Shown: positions 1 to 6,651, counted from the stretch's first letter. The stretch: 7,271 nucleotides of DNA from Erysipelotrichaceae bacterium (GCA_003510215.1 DOKQ01000065.1:1-7271); one strand, 5' to 3'. Notes: a model not told the origin generated them from the sequence alone. Translations and numbers: made by a program.

Positions 1-540
1 TATATGAAGTCTCGCTTGGATATGGAGAGTTATGTGGATTTCTGGGTTGCTTCGACGATTACAACCAACAATGATATTATTAATGCCCGTTTCTTCAATC
101 ATCCAGACATTTTTGACGGACGATGGCGTATGATATGGTATGACCTGGATTTTGCGATGTACAACTTTGATCGGGATTATCTGAAATTTGCGACTCAACC
201 TGAAGGAATGACAGGGTTTAAAATCTCAACTGCATTATTTAGAAACCTCGTAGTCAATCCGGAGTTTCAGCAGTTGTTTGTAGAAAGACTTTCAATGCAC
301 ATGAAAACAACTTTTCATCCTGATCGGGTTAATCAGGCCATTGATGATATGGTGGCTTTATATCAACCTGAGATGGCTCGTAATCAGCAACGTTGGGGGT
401 TGACGGTAAGTCACTGGGAAAAATCAGTGGAGGATCTTCGCAGGTATTTCCAACTTCGAAACCGGTATATGATTGCTCAGACAAAAGAGTTCTTTAATTT
501 AACCAATGAGGAAGTAGAATTCTACTTTGGTGGCCTATGA
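1..540 (+). CDS. CotH-family protein kinase, C-terminal part (5' end outside window)
   Basis: The reading frame is open from the first base and ends with TGA at 538-540, so this is the C-terminal 179 residues of a longer protein. The Met codon at position 4 is internal, not the start. The visible part matches the second half of the CotH kinase fold, an atypical protein kinase family known from spore coat protein CotH and from many secreted or surface proteins. Numbering from the Met at position 4, there is a TTNND segment (residues 20-24) followed by WYDLDFAM (45-52). Together these resemble the N...D and D-x-D elements that bind ATP and metal in CotH. The remainder is helical and charged. 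The N-terminal region with the H-x-K motif and any signal peptide lies outside the window. The stop overlaps the start of the VTC gene, so the two are probably translationally coupled. The family call is fairly secure; the substrate is unknown. Confidence 0.82.
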   Translation, partial: YMKSRLDMESYVDFWVASTITTNNDIINARFFNHPDIFDGRWRMIWYDLDFAMYNFDRDYLKFATQPEGMTGFKISTALFRNLVVNPEFQQLFVERLSMHMKTTFHPDRVNQAIDDMVALYQPEMARNQQRWGLTVSHWEKSVEDLRRYFQLRNRYMIAQTKEFFNLTNEEVEFYFGGL

Positions 541-1223
541 AACCGAAATATCGACATGAACTCAAATACATTCTGAGTGAGGATGTGGCTAGAATGCTGG
601 ATCTGCGATTACGAACGGTCATGCAAAGAGACAGACATTCAGTTTCGGATGATCACTCGTACTTTATTCGTAGTCTGTATTTTGATACGATTGATAATGA
701 TGCTTTGGCTGAAAAGCTGGACGGTGTTCAGTTTCGAAAGAAGTATCGCTTAAGATTTTACAATCACAACGCTTCGCTGATTAAGCTTGAATGCAAACAT
801 AAGCATGGTCAAATGACATTTAAGGAAGCAGTAACTGTTAATCAATCCTGGGTCAAACAGGTATTGAGTGACCCATATAACATATTAGTGACAAAGAATG
901 AGCGATTGGATGATCAGTTTTTGATTGATTACCGACTGCAGGCCTACAGGCCATCAGTAATTGTGGATTATTACCGGCAGGCATATGTGTTTGAACCGTT
1001 GGATGTTCGGATTACCTTGGACTATCATGTATCCTCTGGGGTATATAATATGGATTTGTTTGATCCACAGTCCGTTTCGGTCCCTGTATTTGAAAAAAAT
1101 CAGGTTGTACTGGAGGTTAAGTTTAATGAGGTTTTACCAGATTTTGTTTGGGGGGTATTGCAAACCGTTCCAGCACTTCGTATGGCAATATCAAAATTTG
1201 CATATTGCCGTAACGTACTTTAG
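537..1223 (+). CDS. VTC-domain polyphosphate polymerase-like protein
   Basis: This 228-residue protein has the VTC fold, a triphosphate-tunnel type domain whose yeast relative Vtc4 makes polyphosphate from ATP. The tunnel signature is visible as alternating basic and acidic strand residues: RHELKY (6-11), RSLYFDT (45-51), YRLRFY (70-75), IKLECKHK (82-89), VDYYRQAY (143-150), DVRITLDY (156-163), LEVKF (192-196) and SKFAYCR (219-225). Glu193 is the likely metal-binding acid and Lys10, Arg71, Arg73, Lys83, Lys87 and Lys220 are likely phosphate contacts, by analogy with Vtc4. There is no membrane segment and no SPX domain, so it is a stand-alone cytosolic catalytic domain, as is usual for bacterial VTC proteins. 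Its ATG lies inside the stop region of the CotH gene (ATGA overlap, weak GGTGG just upstream), which suggests coupled translation. The DUF4956 gene follows after 16 bases. Polyphosphate synthesis is inferred from the fold; other triphosphate chemistry is possible. Confidence 0.85.
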   Translation: MKPKYRHELKYILSEDVARMLDLRLRTVMQRDRHSVSDDHSYFIRSLYFDTIDNDALAEKLDGVQFRKKYRLRFYNHNASLIKLECKHKHGQMTFKEAVTVNQSWVKQVLSDPYNILVTKNERLDDQFLIDYRLQAYRPSVIVDYYRQAYVFEPLDVRITLDYHVSSGVYNMDLFDPQSVSVPVFEKNQVVLEVKFNEVLPDFVWGVLQTVPALRMAISKFAYCRNVL

Positions 1224-1239
1224 AAAGGGCGACTAGATT

Positions 1240-1911
1240 ATGGACATGTTAGACTTACTGAAGAGGGCAATTTCGGCTGAATTCACCAATACGATTACCC
1301 TCGATGGGTTGTTATTATCGCTGGTGAGTGCTTTTGTCATTGCGCTATTTATTGTGTTTATTTATAAGAAAACATTTAGTGGGGTAGCCTATTCCAAATC
1401 CTTTGCTTTATTGATTGTGATGGTAACGATGGTTACAGCCATCGTCATTCGAACGATTAGTTCGAACTTGGCTTTATCTCTTGGTATGGTTGGAGCTCTA
1501 TCCATTGTCCGTTTCCGTACTGCGGTCAAAGATCCAATAGATACAGGCTTTATCTTCTGGTCTATTGCTTCAGGCATCATGACGGGAGTGGGAGTATATA
1601 TTATTGCTCTGATCACTTCCTTTGCGTTGGGCACCCTATTTTTTATCAGCTACCTCTTTGGGTTTTCATCCGGTGGAAAGTATCTACTGATTCTTCGTTA
1701 TCGACCGGATGTCGGAAATGAAGTAGCTGAAGTGCTAAAGGGTGCACCAAAGCATCAGTTACGTAGTAAGCAGATTCAGCAAACTCGAGTTGATTGCACC
1801 TATGATATTGATTATTCAGAGAAGAAAGATCGCTGGTTGGAACGGCTCAAGTCTATTGAAGGAGTTGAAAGTGTAAGTGTAGTCAGTTATCATCAGGATT
1901 TCGGGTCATAA
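1240..1911 (+). CDS. DUF4956 membrane protein
   Basis: This 223-residue protein matches the DUF4956 family, which has no established function that I know of. Hydrophobic segments fall near residues 22-42, 54-72, 76-90, 104-118 and 119-141, giving about four membrane passes. Between them lies the family hallmark LGMVGALSIVRFRTAVKDP (81-99), a conserved loop with Arg91, Arg93 and Lys97, followed by DTGFIFW (101-107). Residues from about 147 to the end form a soluble alpha/beta domain (YLLILRYR... GVESVSVVSY), probably cytosolic, loosely like the regulatory tail of MgtC-type proteins. The chosen ATG has AAAGGG at 1224-1229, ten bases upstream; a second ATG two codons later is further from that site. 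It is the last gene of the CotH-VTC unit and is followed by a hairpin terminator. A channel or anchor for the product of the VTC protein is a reasonable guess, but only an inference from position. Confidence 0.85.
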   Translation: MDMLDLLKRAISAEFTNTITLDGLLLSLVSAFVIALFIVFIYKKTFSGVAYSKSFALLIVMVTMVTAIVIRTISSNLALSLGMVGALSIVRFRTAVKDPIDTGFIFWSIASGIMTGVGVYIIALITSFALGTLFFISYLFGFSSGGKYLLILRYRPDVGNEVAEVLKGAPKHQLRSKQIQQTRVDCTYDIDYSEKKDRWLERLKSIEGVESVSVVSYHQDFGS

Positions 1912-1927
1912 TTTACATAGAAAAGTG

Positions 1928-1966
1928 AAAAGTGCTACTGTACAAGGTGTATCAGTAGCACTTTTT
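1928..1966. terminator. Bidirectional intrinsic terminator between convergent genes
   Basis: A perfect 13-base inverted repeat pairs 1928-1940 (AAAAGTGCTACTG) with 1953-1965. It can be extended inward by four more pairs (1941-1944 with 1948-1951), leaving one bulged T and a three-base loop. The right arm runs into TTTTT and the left arm starts with AAAA, so the transcript forms a stem followed by a U-tract in either direction. It sits 16 bases after the DUF4956 stop and 4 bases beyond the stop of the oppositely oriented LTA synthase-family gene, which fits one terminator serving both. Confidence 0.85.
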
Positions 1967-1970
1967 AAAT

Positions 1971-3944
1971 TTAAGGTAAGAGCATTCGTCGTAAGTCGAA
2001 ATAGTTTGTTTTGTATATCTCTTCACTGACCGCAAAGTGATTCCGAACTTTTTGATTTAAAGCCGCAATTTCTTCATCCGTATAAGTGATTTCCTCATTG
2101 TATGGTTGAAAGGTTCCGTTCGATGAGTAGTACTCACCAACGGAATCAACCCAACTTCCTGTTGGGAATATGACAATGGCTTTTTCGTTGCTAAACAAGT
2201 CAACACCTAAGTACATACGAGGATCAAAGTTCAAGTTAAATAGATTGGCCATCGTAGGGACAAGGTCCATGGTGCTGGCAGGCATATAAAATTTCTGCGG
2301 TTCACTTCCCTGATGATATAGAATCAATGGAGATCGATCCATGCTTAATCCGACATTACGGTTAACCCACGGAGTATAATCTGCGATGGACTTTGTGGAC
2401 ATTTTAAATGGATGGTGATCCGCAAAGATAACAAATACAGTATCATCCATTTTGCCGGAGGCCTCAAACAATTCAAATAATCGTTGCATGGAACGGTCGA
2501 ATTCAATCGCTTTTGACATGTAACGTTTGACATCTGATGGAGCATCCGGATATACCTGGTTGACAGAAGATAAGTGTTTATTTCCCATCGTGGAATCCAT
2601 ATCATATGGAAAGTGCATGCTTACTGTGATAATCATACTCATAAATGGCTCACTCATCTGATCCATGATGGGGAAGACTTCTTCCATTAGATTAATATCG
2701 CTTGGCCAACCCACAATGGTGTTGTTTGGATCAATGTTTAGGTCGTCGAAGTTATAAAACTTTGAACTTCCCATGTTTTGATGCCAGGTACGTCTTGGAT
2801 AGAATTGATCTGTCCAGGAGTGAAATGATTTAGTTTCAAATCCTCTACGTGAAAATAGATTAAACAAGGCCGGATTCCAGTTGTTTTTGTAATATTCATT
2901 AGGGGTGCAGACAGTAGTGGAAGGAATGAGTGATGTTTGTGACATAAACTCGCTTTCTCCAGTAGAGCATGAATGCTTTGGGGCATAGTAATTTTCGAAT
3001 AACCATCCTTCATTCATCATTTTATATAAAGTGGGTGTCAGAGTTTCATTGATAGCCATATAGTCAAAGGCTTCAACCATGATGTACACGAGGTTTTTTC
3101 CTTCAAAATAACCTGTCATTTCATTTTTTGGACTTACGTGCCGTGATAGAAGATAGCCATCAATCTGCTTAATGCGTGAGTTGGTTTCTTTATTTGCAAG
3201 ACTTTCCCAAAGCTCAGTTTTAACATAGCGTGTTAAATCGGGTTCGACAGGTTCTACCGGTGGCGGGTCTGTCGGTTCAAAGATAATGTCATCCTCAACA
3301 TCCTTAAATAATAGGGTAGCATCTCGTAGTGCAAAGCGCCCGATACCTAACTGACGAATCGCTGACTCACTAAACAACGGAGTATCATACAGATCTTTAG
3401 GTTTATGTAGTGTGGTCGCACTCACAAACCAGCTTAATGACCAGATGGAAATCAGATGAATGAGAAGTGTGATTGCTAAACTGCCAATCATAAATAGTCG
3501 CTTCGGTTTTTTTCTTGTAAAACGCGCCTGTTTTGTTGCAAAGAGGATAGAGAAGAGGATCGCGGGAATAAAAATAAGGTAATAGGAAAAGCGGATATAT
3601 CCAAGAAAGTCTCCTGCAAATTCTGCCACACCACCGAGGGTTCGTTTGAGAATTGCTAAGGAAAAATAGTAGCCTAGATAACTCCGGAATCCAAGTTGTG
3701 CAAAAGAGTAAATGGAGCTGATCCATAAAAAGGATAGAAAGACAATGGTACTTCCTTTTCTTGATAGAAAAGTAAGAATCCAGGCAAAGACCAGTGAAAA
3801 AACAGTAGCAAAAAGCAGAGTTCGTATAAATGAAAACTCTGCCAGTGGTTGATTACTTAAAATCCGGAAGATAATTTCTAAAAGTCCGAATCCAATAATA
3901 TTAAAGATAAATGCAGTATAAAATTTTTGATTTTGATGGGTCAC
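1971..3944 (-). CDS. LTA synthase family membrane sulfatase-fold enzyme
   Basis: The protein is 657 residues from the preferred GTG start. Five hydrophobic helices (about 11-28, 40-60, 66-83, 120-136, 151-174) are followed by a Pro/Glu-rich linker (EPTDPPPVEPVEP, 223-235) and an extracellular sulfatase/alkaline phosphatase-fold domain. This is the LtaS architecture, in which phosphatidylglycerol donates glycerol phosphate to a surface polymer. Visible catalytic elements are Glu291 (VEAFD), the nucleophile Thr328 (CSTGESEF), His444 (SMHFPY) and the metal ligands Asp509-His510 (FADHHP), followed by MDLVPTMANL and a GVDL segment near the end. An in-frame TTG at 3993-3995 would add 17 residues but has no good ribosome binding site; GTG at 3942-3944 has GAGGTG six bases upstream, like the gene before it. 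Whether it makes lipoteichoic acid, primes it, or modifies another surface polymer cannot be told from sequence. It follows apbE by 61 bases, so co-transcription is likely. Confidence 0.85.
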   Translation of the reverse strand: MTHQNQKFYTAFIFNIIGFGLLEIIFRILSNQPLAEFSFIRTLLFATVFSLVFAWILTFLSRKGSTIVFLSFLWISSIYSFAQLGFRSYLGYYFSLAILKRTLGGVAEFAGDFLGYIRFSYYLIFIPAILFSILFATKQARFTRKKPKRLFMIGSLAITLLIHLISIWSLSWFVSATTLHKPKDLYDTPLFSESAIRQLGIGRFALRDATLLFKDVEDDIIFEPTDPPPVEPVEPDLTRYVKTELWESLANKETNSRIKQIDGYLLSRHVSPKNEMTGYFEGKNLVYIMVEAFDYMAINETLTPTLYKMMNEGWLFENYYAPKHSCSTGESEFMSQTSLIPSTTVCTPNEYYKNNWNPALFNLFSRRGFETKSFHSWTDQFYPRRTWHQNMGSSKFYNFDDLNIDPNNTIVGWPSDINLMEEVFPIMDQMSEPFMSMIITVSMHFPYDMDSTMGNKHLSSVNQVYPDAPSDVKRYMSKAIEFDRSMQRLFELFEASGKMDDTVFVIFADHHPFKMSTKSIADYTPWVNRNVGLSMDRSPLILYHQGSEPQKFYMPASTMDLVPTMANLFNLNFDPRMYLGVDLFSNEKAIVIFPTGSWVDSVGEYYSSNGTFQPYNEEITYTDEEIAALNQKVRNHFAVSEEIYKTNYFDLRRMLLP

Positions 3945-3950
3945 ATCTAT

Positions 3951-3956
3951 CACCTC
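3951..3956 (-). promoter_or_regulatory. Ribosome binding site fixing the GTG start of the LTA synthase family gene
   Basis: On the minus strand the sequence reads GAGGTGATAGATGTG. GAGGTG lies six bases before GTG (3944-3942). The overlapping ATG (3946-3944) is out of frame and is immediately followed by TGA, so it cannot start the gene. The same GAGGTGATA pattern precedes the GTG start of apbE, which supports this choice over the TTG at 3995. Confidence 0.75.
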
Positions 3957-4005
3957 GATGAACACTATGATACTGCTGAACCACAGAAAATTCAATCATT
4001 TTTTC

Positions 4006-5133
4006 TTATGATGCAAAAATTCGTGAATAAGATGTTAATGAAGGGGATATAACAATCGAATATCCACCTGAACTTCTAAACTGACTATTGGCAGGAGCTT
4101 TTCCCTGATCAAATACCCAAATGGCACCAATCACCTGATCTGGAAATTGATTCTGCAAAGATTCAATCAACTCAACACCTTCTTCGTAGGTTGCCAGAAA
4201 TAGGATGGTCGACACAATATCAGCCAATCCTGAGTCTTCCATAATAATGGTGACAGAACGCATATTACGTCCTGGCAAAAGCGTATTGGGATCAATCAGA
4301 TGATGGTAGGTTACACCGCCCGGTCCAACGAAGAATCTTTGATAATCACCGGATGTTACGAAGGATCCGGTTTTTGGAAGTCGAATGGTATCCAATGAAT
4401 CACTTAATCCCATATCTGGAGATTCAATGCCAACAGCCCAAGGTTCATCGTTTACTTTGTTACCGACAGTCCGAACGTTTCCGCCCGCGTTGATGACTGC
4501 TTTATCCAAACCTTCTGCCGCAAGTTTTTGAGCAACCAACTCAGTAGCGTACCCCTTTGCAATACCACCCACATCCAATGAGGCGCATGCATCGGTTAGA
4601 TAGACGGTTTTGGCCGCTTCGTCGATTTCGATAAACTCCCAACCAGTGCATTTCTTTGCTTCTTCCAATGTGGCCATATCTGGAATGGCTGCTTCTTTTC
4701 CATCCTGATTATCGATCAATCCTTGTTCGCGGTAGTTGTGCCATACTTTAAGCACAGCTCCTAATGTAACATCAAACCGACCGTTGCTTTTTTCGTGCCA
4801 TTCTTTTGACAATAGAAGTAAGTCAATGATGGATTGATCCACTGTTACAGGAGCAATGCCTGCTTGCTGATTTATTGTATAAATATTCTGGATACCCTCA
4901 TAACTGTTATATTTATCATACAGCTGATGGTATCGATAAAATTCATCTCTCATCATTTCATAATATTTGTTAAACTCCTGCTGAGTTTTGGTATAGGCTA
5001 TGATTGTAATAATCGTATCAAAACCACCTTCAACGGTTTGGTTTGAATAGCGTTGAAGTGTATCACTTTGTGTGCTTGGAGTACAGGCTGCCATTGTTAT
5101 TGCAGCGACTAAAACTAATAGAATTTTTTTCAC
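4006..5133 (-). CDS. apbE: FAD:protein FMN transferase, lipoprotein type (ApbE)
   Basis: This 375-residue protein covalently attaches FMN, taken from FAD, to a Thr in target proteins such as the RnfD and RnfG subunits of the Rnf complex, outside the cytoplasmic membrane. It has a lipoprotein signal: a KK start, a hydrophobic stretch and the lipobox MAAC with the lipidated Cys17. Family motifs appear in order: GRFDVTLGAV (118-127), SLDVGGIAKGYA (185-196), NAGGN (215-219), AVGIESP (233-239), TSGDYQRFF (260-268), HHLIDPNT (277-284) and AD-x3-ST (304-309), where Asp305 and Thr309 match the Mg-binding pair. Nothing essential seems to be missing and the length is normal. The start is GTG at 5131-5133, with GAGGTGA five to six bases upstream. 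It is transcribed away from rnfC across a 215-base control region, so its likely client is the neighbouring Rnf complex. The downstream LTA synthase family gene is probably in the same transcript. Confidence 0.95.
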   Translation of the reverse strand: MKKILLVLVAAITMAACTPSTQSDTLQRYSNQTVEGGFDTIITIIAYTKTQQEFNKYYEMMRDEFYRYHQLYDKYNSYEGIQNIYTINQQAGIAPVTVDQSIIDLLLLSKEWHEKSNGRFDVTLGAVLKVWHNYREQGLIDNQDGKEAAIPDMATLEEAKKCTGWEFIEIDEAAKTVYLTDACASLDVGGIAKGYATELVAQKLAAEGLDKAVINAGGNVRTVGNKVNDEPWAVGIESPDMGLSDSLDTIRLPKTGSFVTSGDYQRFFVGPGGVTYHHLIDPNTLLPGRNMRSVTIIMEDSGLADIVSTILFLATYEEGVELIESLQNQFPDQVIGAIWVFDQGKAPANSQFRSSGGYSIVISPSLTSYSRIFAS

Positions 5134-5137
5134 AATA

Positions 5138-5144
5138 TCACCTC
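5138..5144 (-). promoter_or_regulatory. Ribosome binding site of apbE
   Basis: The minus strand reads GAGGTGATATTGTG, a full GAGGTGA five bases (ATATT would-be spacer less two) before the GTG start. It decides the GTG start, after which the signal peptide begins MKKILLVL. Confidence 0.75.
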
Positions 5145-5148
5145 AGTT

Positions 5149-5181
5149 ATTATATCATAATTCATCATTTGCACAAGTGAA
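5149..5181 (-). promoter_or_regulatory. Candidate promoter of apbE
   Basis: On the minus strand, TATGAT (5159-5154) lies 16 bases after TTCACT (5181-5176, four of six matches to TTGACA) and would start transcription near 5147, giving a very short leader that still contains the ribosome binding site. An overlapping perfect TATAAT (5154-5149) with TTGTGC upstream (5176-5171) would put the transcript start inside the ribosome binding site, so it is less likely. This is a pattern match only in an AT-rich region. Confidence 0.4.
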
Positions 5182-5241
5182 AGCGATGTGAACGAAATCA
5201 TAAAAAGTTTGTGAAAAAAATGACTGATTTACCTTTTAAGC

Positions 5242-5270
5242 CTTTTAAAAATGTCAATTTATGTTATAAT
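5242..5270 (+). promoter_or_regulatory. Candidate upstream promoter of the rnf operon (extended -10)
   Basis: TGTTATAAT at 5262-5270 is a perfect -10 hexamer (5265-5270) with the extended TGn element. The region 17 bases upstream (CTTTTA) is a poor -35, which extended -10 promoters tolerate. The predicted start is near 5277, about 72 bases before the rnfC ATG. Confidence 0.6.
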
Positions 5271-5281
5271 GTAGCAGAAAG

Positions 5282-5311
5282 TTGACGCACCTTAAAGTCA
5301 AGTGTTATGCT
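5282..5311 (+). promoter_or_regulatory. Candidate downstream promoter of the rnf operon
   Basis: TTGACG (5282-5287, five of six to consensus) is followed after 18 bases by TATGCT (5306-5311, four of six) with an extended TG at 5303-5304. The predicted start is near 5318, leaving a leader of about 30 bases. It is nested within the inverted repeat at 5287-5318. It could be a second tandem promoter or a chance match. Confidence 0.4.
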
Positions 5312-5318
5312 TAGGTGC
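5287..5318. repeat. Inverted repeat GCACCTtA...TtAGGTGC in the rnf leader
   Basis: GCACCT (5287-5292) and AGGTGC (5313-5318) are exact inverted copies separated by 20 bases. AAG/CTT next to the arms (5295-5297 and 5310-5312) can extend the pairing past a two-base bulge. It overlaps the spacer and the -10 of the second candidate promoter and lies downstream of the first candidate start. It could therefore be an operator or a leader hairpin. No U-tract follows it, so it is not a terminator. Confidence 0.45.
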
Positions 5319-5337
5319 TGTTAAATATGAAAGGGAT

Positions 5338-5343
5338 AGGTGA
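5338..5343 (+). promoter_or_regulatory. Ribosome binding site fixing the ATG start of rnfC
   Basis: AGGTGA lies five bases before ATG (5349-5351). It overlaps the alternative GTG at 5340, which would have only AAGGGA at a very short distance. AGGTGA is also the core of the sites before apbE and the LTA synthase family gene, so ATG at 5349 is preferred. Confidence 0.7.
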
Positions 5344-5348
5344 ACTGG

Positions 5349-6638
5349 ATGTCAATTTGGATTGGTCCAATGCAAAAACATGTGGATGGACATAAGGATT
5401 TGACAAATTACAATGAAATCGTCACCATTGAAACGCCTAAACTTGTATATATTCCATTGCTCAATGGAATGAATACATCGTTTGACGTGTTGGTCAAAGA
5501 AGGCGACCAGGTTTTCGTGAATACGAAACTGGCTGTTCGAAATGATAAAATGACGGTTCCATTATACTCTCCTGTATCAGGAGTAGTAAAAGGTGTGCAA
5601 AAGATCATGTCGGGGATTTTACGCCCTGTGGATCATATTGTGATTGAAAATGATGGGAAAAACGAAACGATTCAATCATTTGCACCATTGAGCATTGAAG
5701 ATGCAAGTAGAGAAGACCTCATCGATTTTGCGATGAATGCAGGTATTGTAGGTTGTGGAGGTGCAGGTTTCCCGACATATATCAAATATAAATATGTTCA
5801 GGCTGTGGATACCATCATTATTAATGGTGTCGAGTGTGAACCGTATATTACTGCAGACTATCGTATGATGGAAAATTATATGGCTGACATGATTTATGGT
5901 GCACAAGCTATGATTAAAATGGCGGGAGCCAAAGAGGCTGTCATTGCGATTAAGTCAACGAAAAAAGCTTTAATTGCCAAGTTGAATGAAGCTGTAGCCA
6001 CTGTCGAAAATGTAACCGTGAAGCCTGTGAAGGATGCATATCCGATGGGCTGGGAACGTACACTTATCTATAACATGTATAAGAAACGTTATGACAAGCT
6101 GCCTTGTGAAGAAGGATTTATCGTAAACAATGCTACGACAGCGATTGCATTTGCACAGGCACTAAAAGAAGCAAAACCGATTACTCAGAAAATTGTTACT
6201 GTGAGTGGTGATGGGATTGCCAAGCCAGCCAATGTATCTGTTACTGTAGGAACGAAGGTTTCTGAAATTGTGGCTGCGTTGGGTGGATATACGGGTGAAG
6301 AAATCAGTTGCATCGCAGGTGGACCTATGATGGGTAAAACGATCACAAATGATCAGTTTGTTATTACATCATACACCAATGCTGTAACGATTTTGAAGAC
6401 TCAACCATTAGATCCAATCGCATGTCTTCGTTGTGGTAAATGTAATGATCACTGTCCAGCAGGTTTGTTACCAGTACGTATCAATGAGGCTGAAAAAGGC
6501 AAGAATACTGATTTACTTGTAAAATTGCATACGAATGACTGTATTGAATGTGGATTATGTTCTTATGTATGTCCATCTCGTTTGGATGTTACTGAAGGTG
6601 TACGCCGTGCAAAACGCATATTGGCGTTGAAGAAATAG
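5349..6638 (+). CDS. rnfC: Rnf electron transport complex subunit RnfC
   Basis: This 429-residue protein is the NADH-side subunit of the Rnf complex, a membrane ferredoxin:NAD oxidoreductase that couples electron flow to ion pumping. Numbering from the ATG at 5349, it has a biotinyl/lipoyl-like beta segment (VKEGDQVFVNTKL about 49-61, SPVSGVVKGV 74-83), the flavin/NADH-binding GIVGCGGAGFPT (132-143), NGVECEPY (159-166), a SLBB-like region (about 280-320) and two ferredoxin-type clusters, CLRCGKCNDHCP (359-370) and CIECGLCSYVCP (398-409), each CxxCxxCxxxCP for a 4Fe-4S centre. The C-terminus is short (LDVTEGVRRAK), without the long repeat tail of proteobacterial RnfC. The usual N-terminal GGIHPP-like motif is replaced by GPMQKHVDGHKDLT, and the usual YPQGGEKQLI-like stretch reads YPMGWERTLI (231-240). 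rnfD follows after 13 bases. The related protein PrdC has the same fold, but the rnfD neighbour decides for RnfC. Confidence 0.93.
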   Translation: MSIWIGPMQKHVDGHKDLTNYNEIVTIETPKLVYIPLLNGMNTSFDVLVKEGDQVFVNTKLAVRNDKMTVPLYSPVSGVVKGVQKIMSGILRPVDHIVIENDGKNETIQSFAPLSIEDASREDLIDFAMNAGIVGCGGAGFPTYIKYKYVQAVDTIIINGVECEPYITADYRMMENYMADMIYGAQAMIKMAGAKEAVIAIKSTKKALIAKLNEAVATVENVTVKPVKDAYPMGWERTLIYNMYKKRYDKLPCEEGFIVNNATTAIAFAQALKEAKPITQKIVTVSGDGIAKPANVSVTVGTKVSEIVAALGGYTGEEISCIAGGPMMGKTITNDQFVITSYTNAVTILKTQPLDPIACLRCGKCNDHCPAGLLPVRINEAEKGKNTDLLVKLHTNDCIECGLCSYVCPSRLDVTEGVRRAKRILALKK

Positions 6639-6651
6639 GGAGGGAAGCAAA

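Noticed and set aside
961..1236. Overlapping reading frame inside the VTC gene
   Set aside because: It is a frame-shifted shadow with Trp/Cys/Tyr-rich, low-complexity composition and no recognisable motif; the VTC frame has clear family motifs.
1389..1634. Antisense reading frame inside the DUF4956 gene
   Set aside because: It is an antisense shadow of the conserved hydrophobic core with no ribosome binding site or motif.
2345..3726. Three extra minus-strand reading frames (2345-2605, 2738-3013, 3403-3726) within the LTA synthase family gene
   Set aside because: They are out-of-frame shadows of the sulfatase domain and helices, without family motifs.
3945..3995. Upstream extension of the LTA synthase family gene to a TTG start at 3995
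   Set aside because: The TTG has no good ribosome binding site, and the extension covers the GAGGTG site that serves the GTG at 3944.
5209..5226. Rex-type operator (TTGTGAA half site at 5209-5215)
   Set aside because: No matching TTCACAA half follows at the right spacing; a single half site in an AT-rich region is weak evidence.
5340..5348. GTG start for rnfC at 5340
   Set aside because: It overlaps the AGGTGA that is correctly spaced for the ATG at 5349, and its own upstream AAGGGA is too close.
5277..5348. FMN riboswitch or other structured leader before rnfC
   Set aside because: The leader is only about 72 bases and has a single six-base inverted repeat; the multi-helix FMN riboswitch core cannot fit.
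4834..5906. Short frames opposite apbE (4834-5046) and rnfC (5408-5608, 5676-5906)
   Set aside because: They lie antisense to well-supported coding sequence and have no ribosome binding sites or recognisable domains.
5349..6638. PrdC (proline reductase-associated RnfC-like protein)
   Set aside because: There are no proline reductase genes nearby and rnfD follows immediately, so RnfC is the better call.
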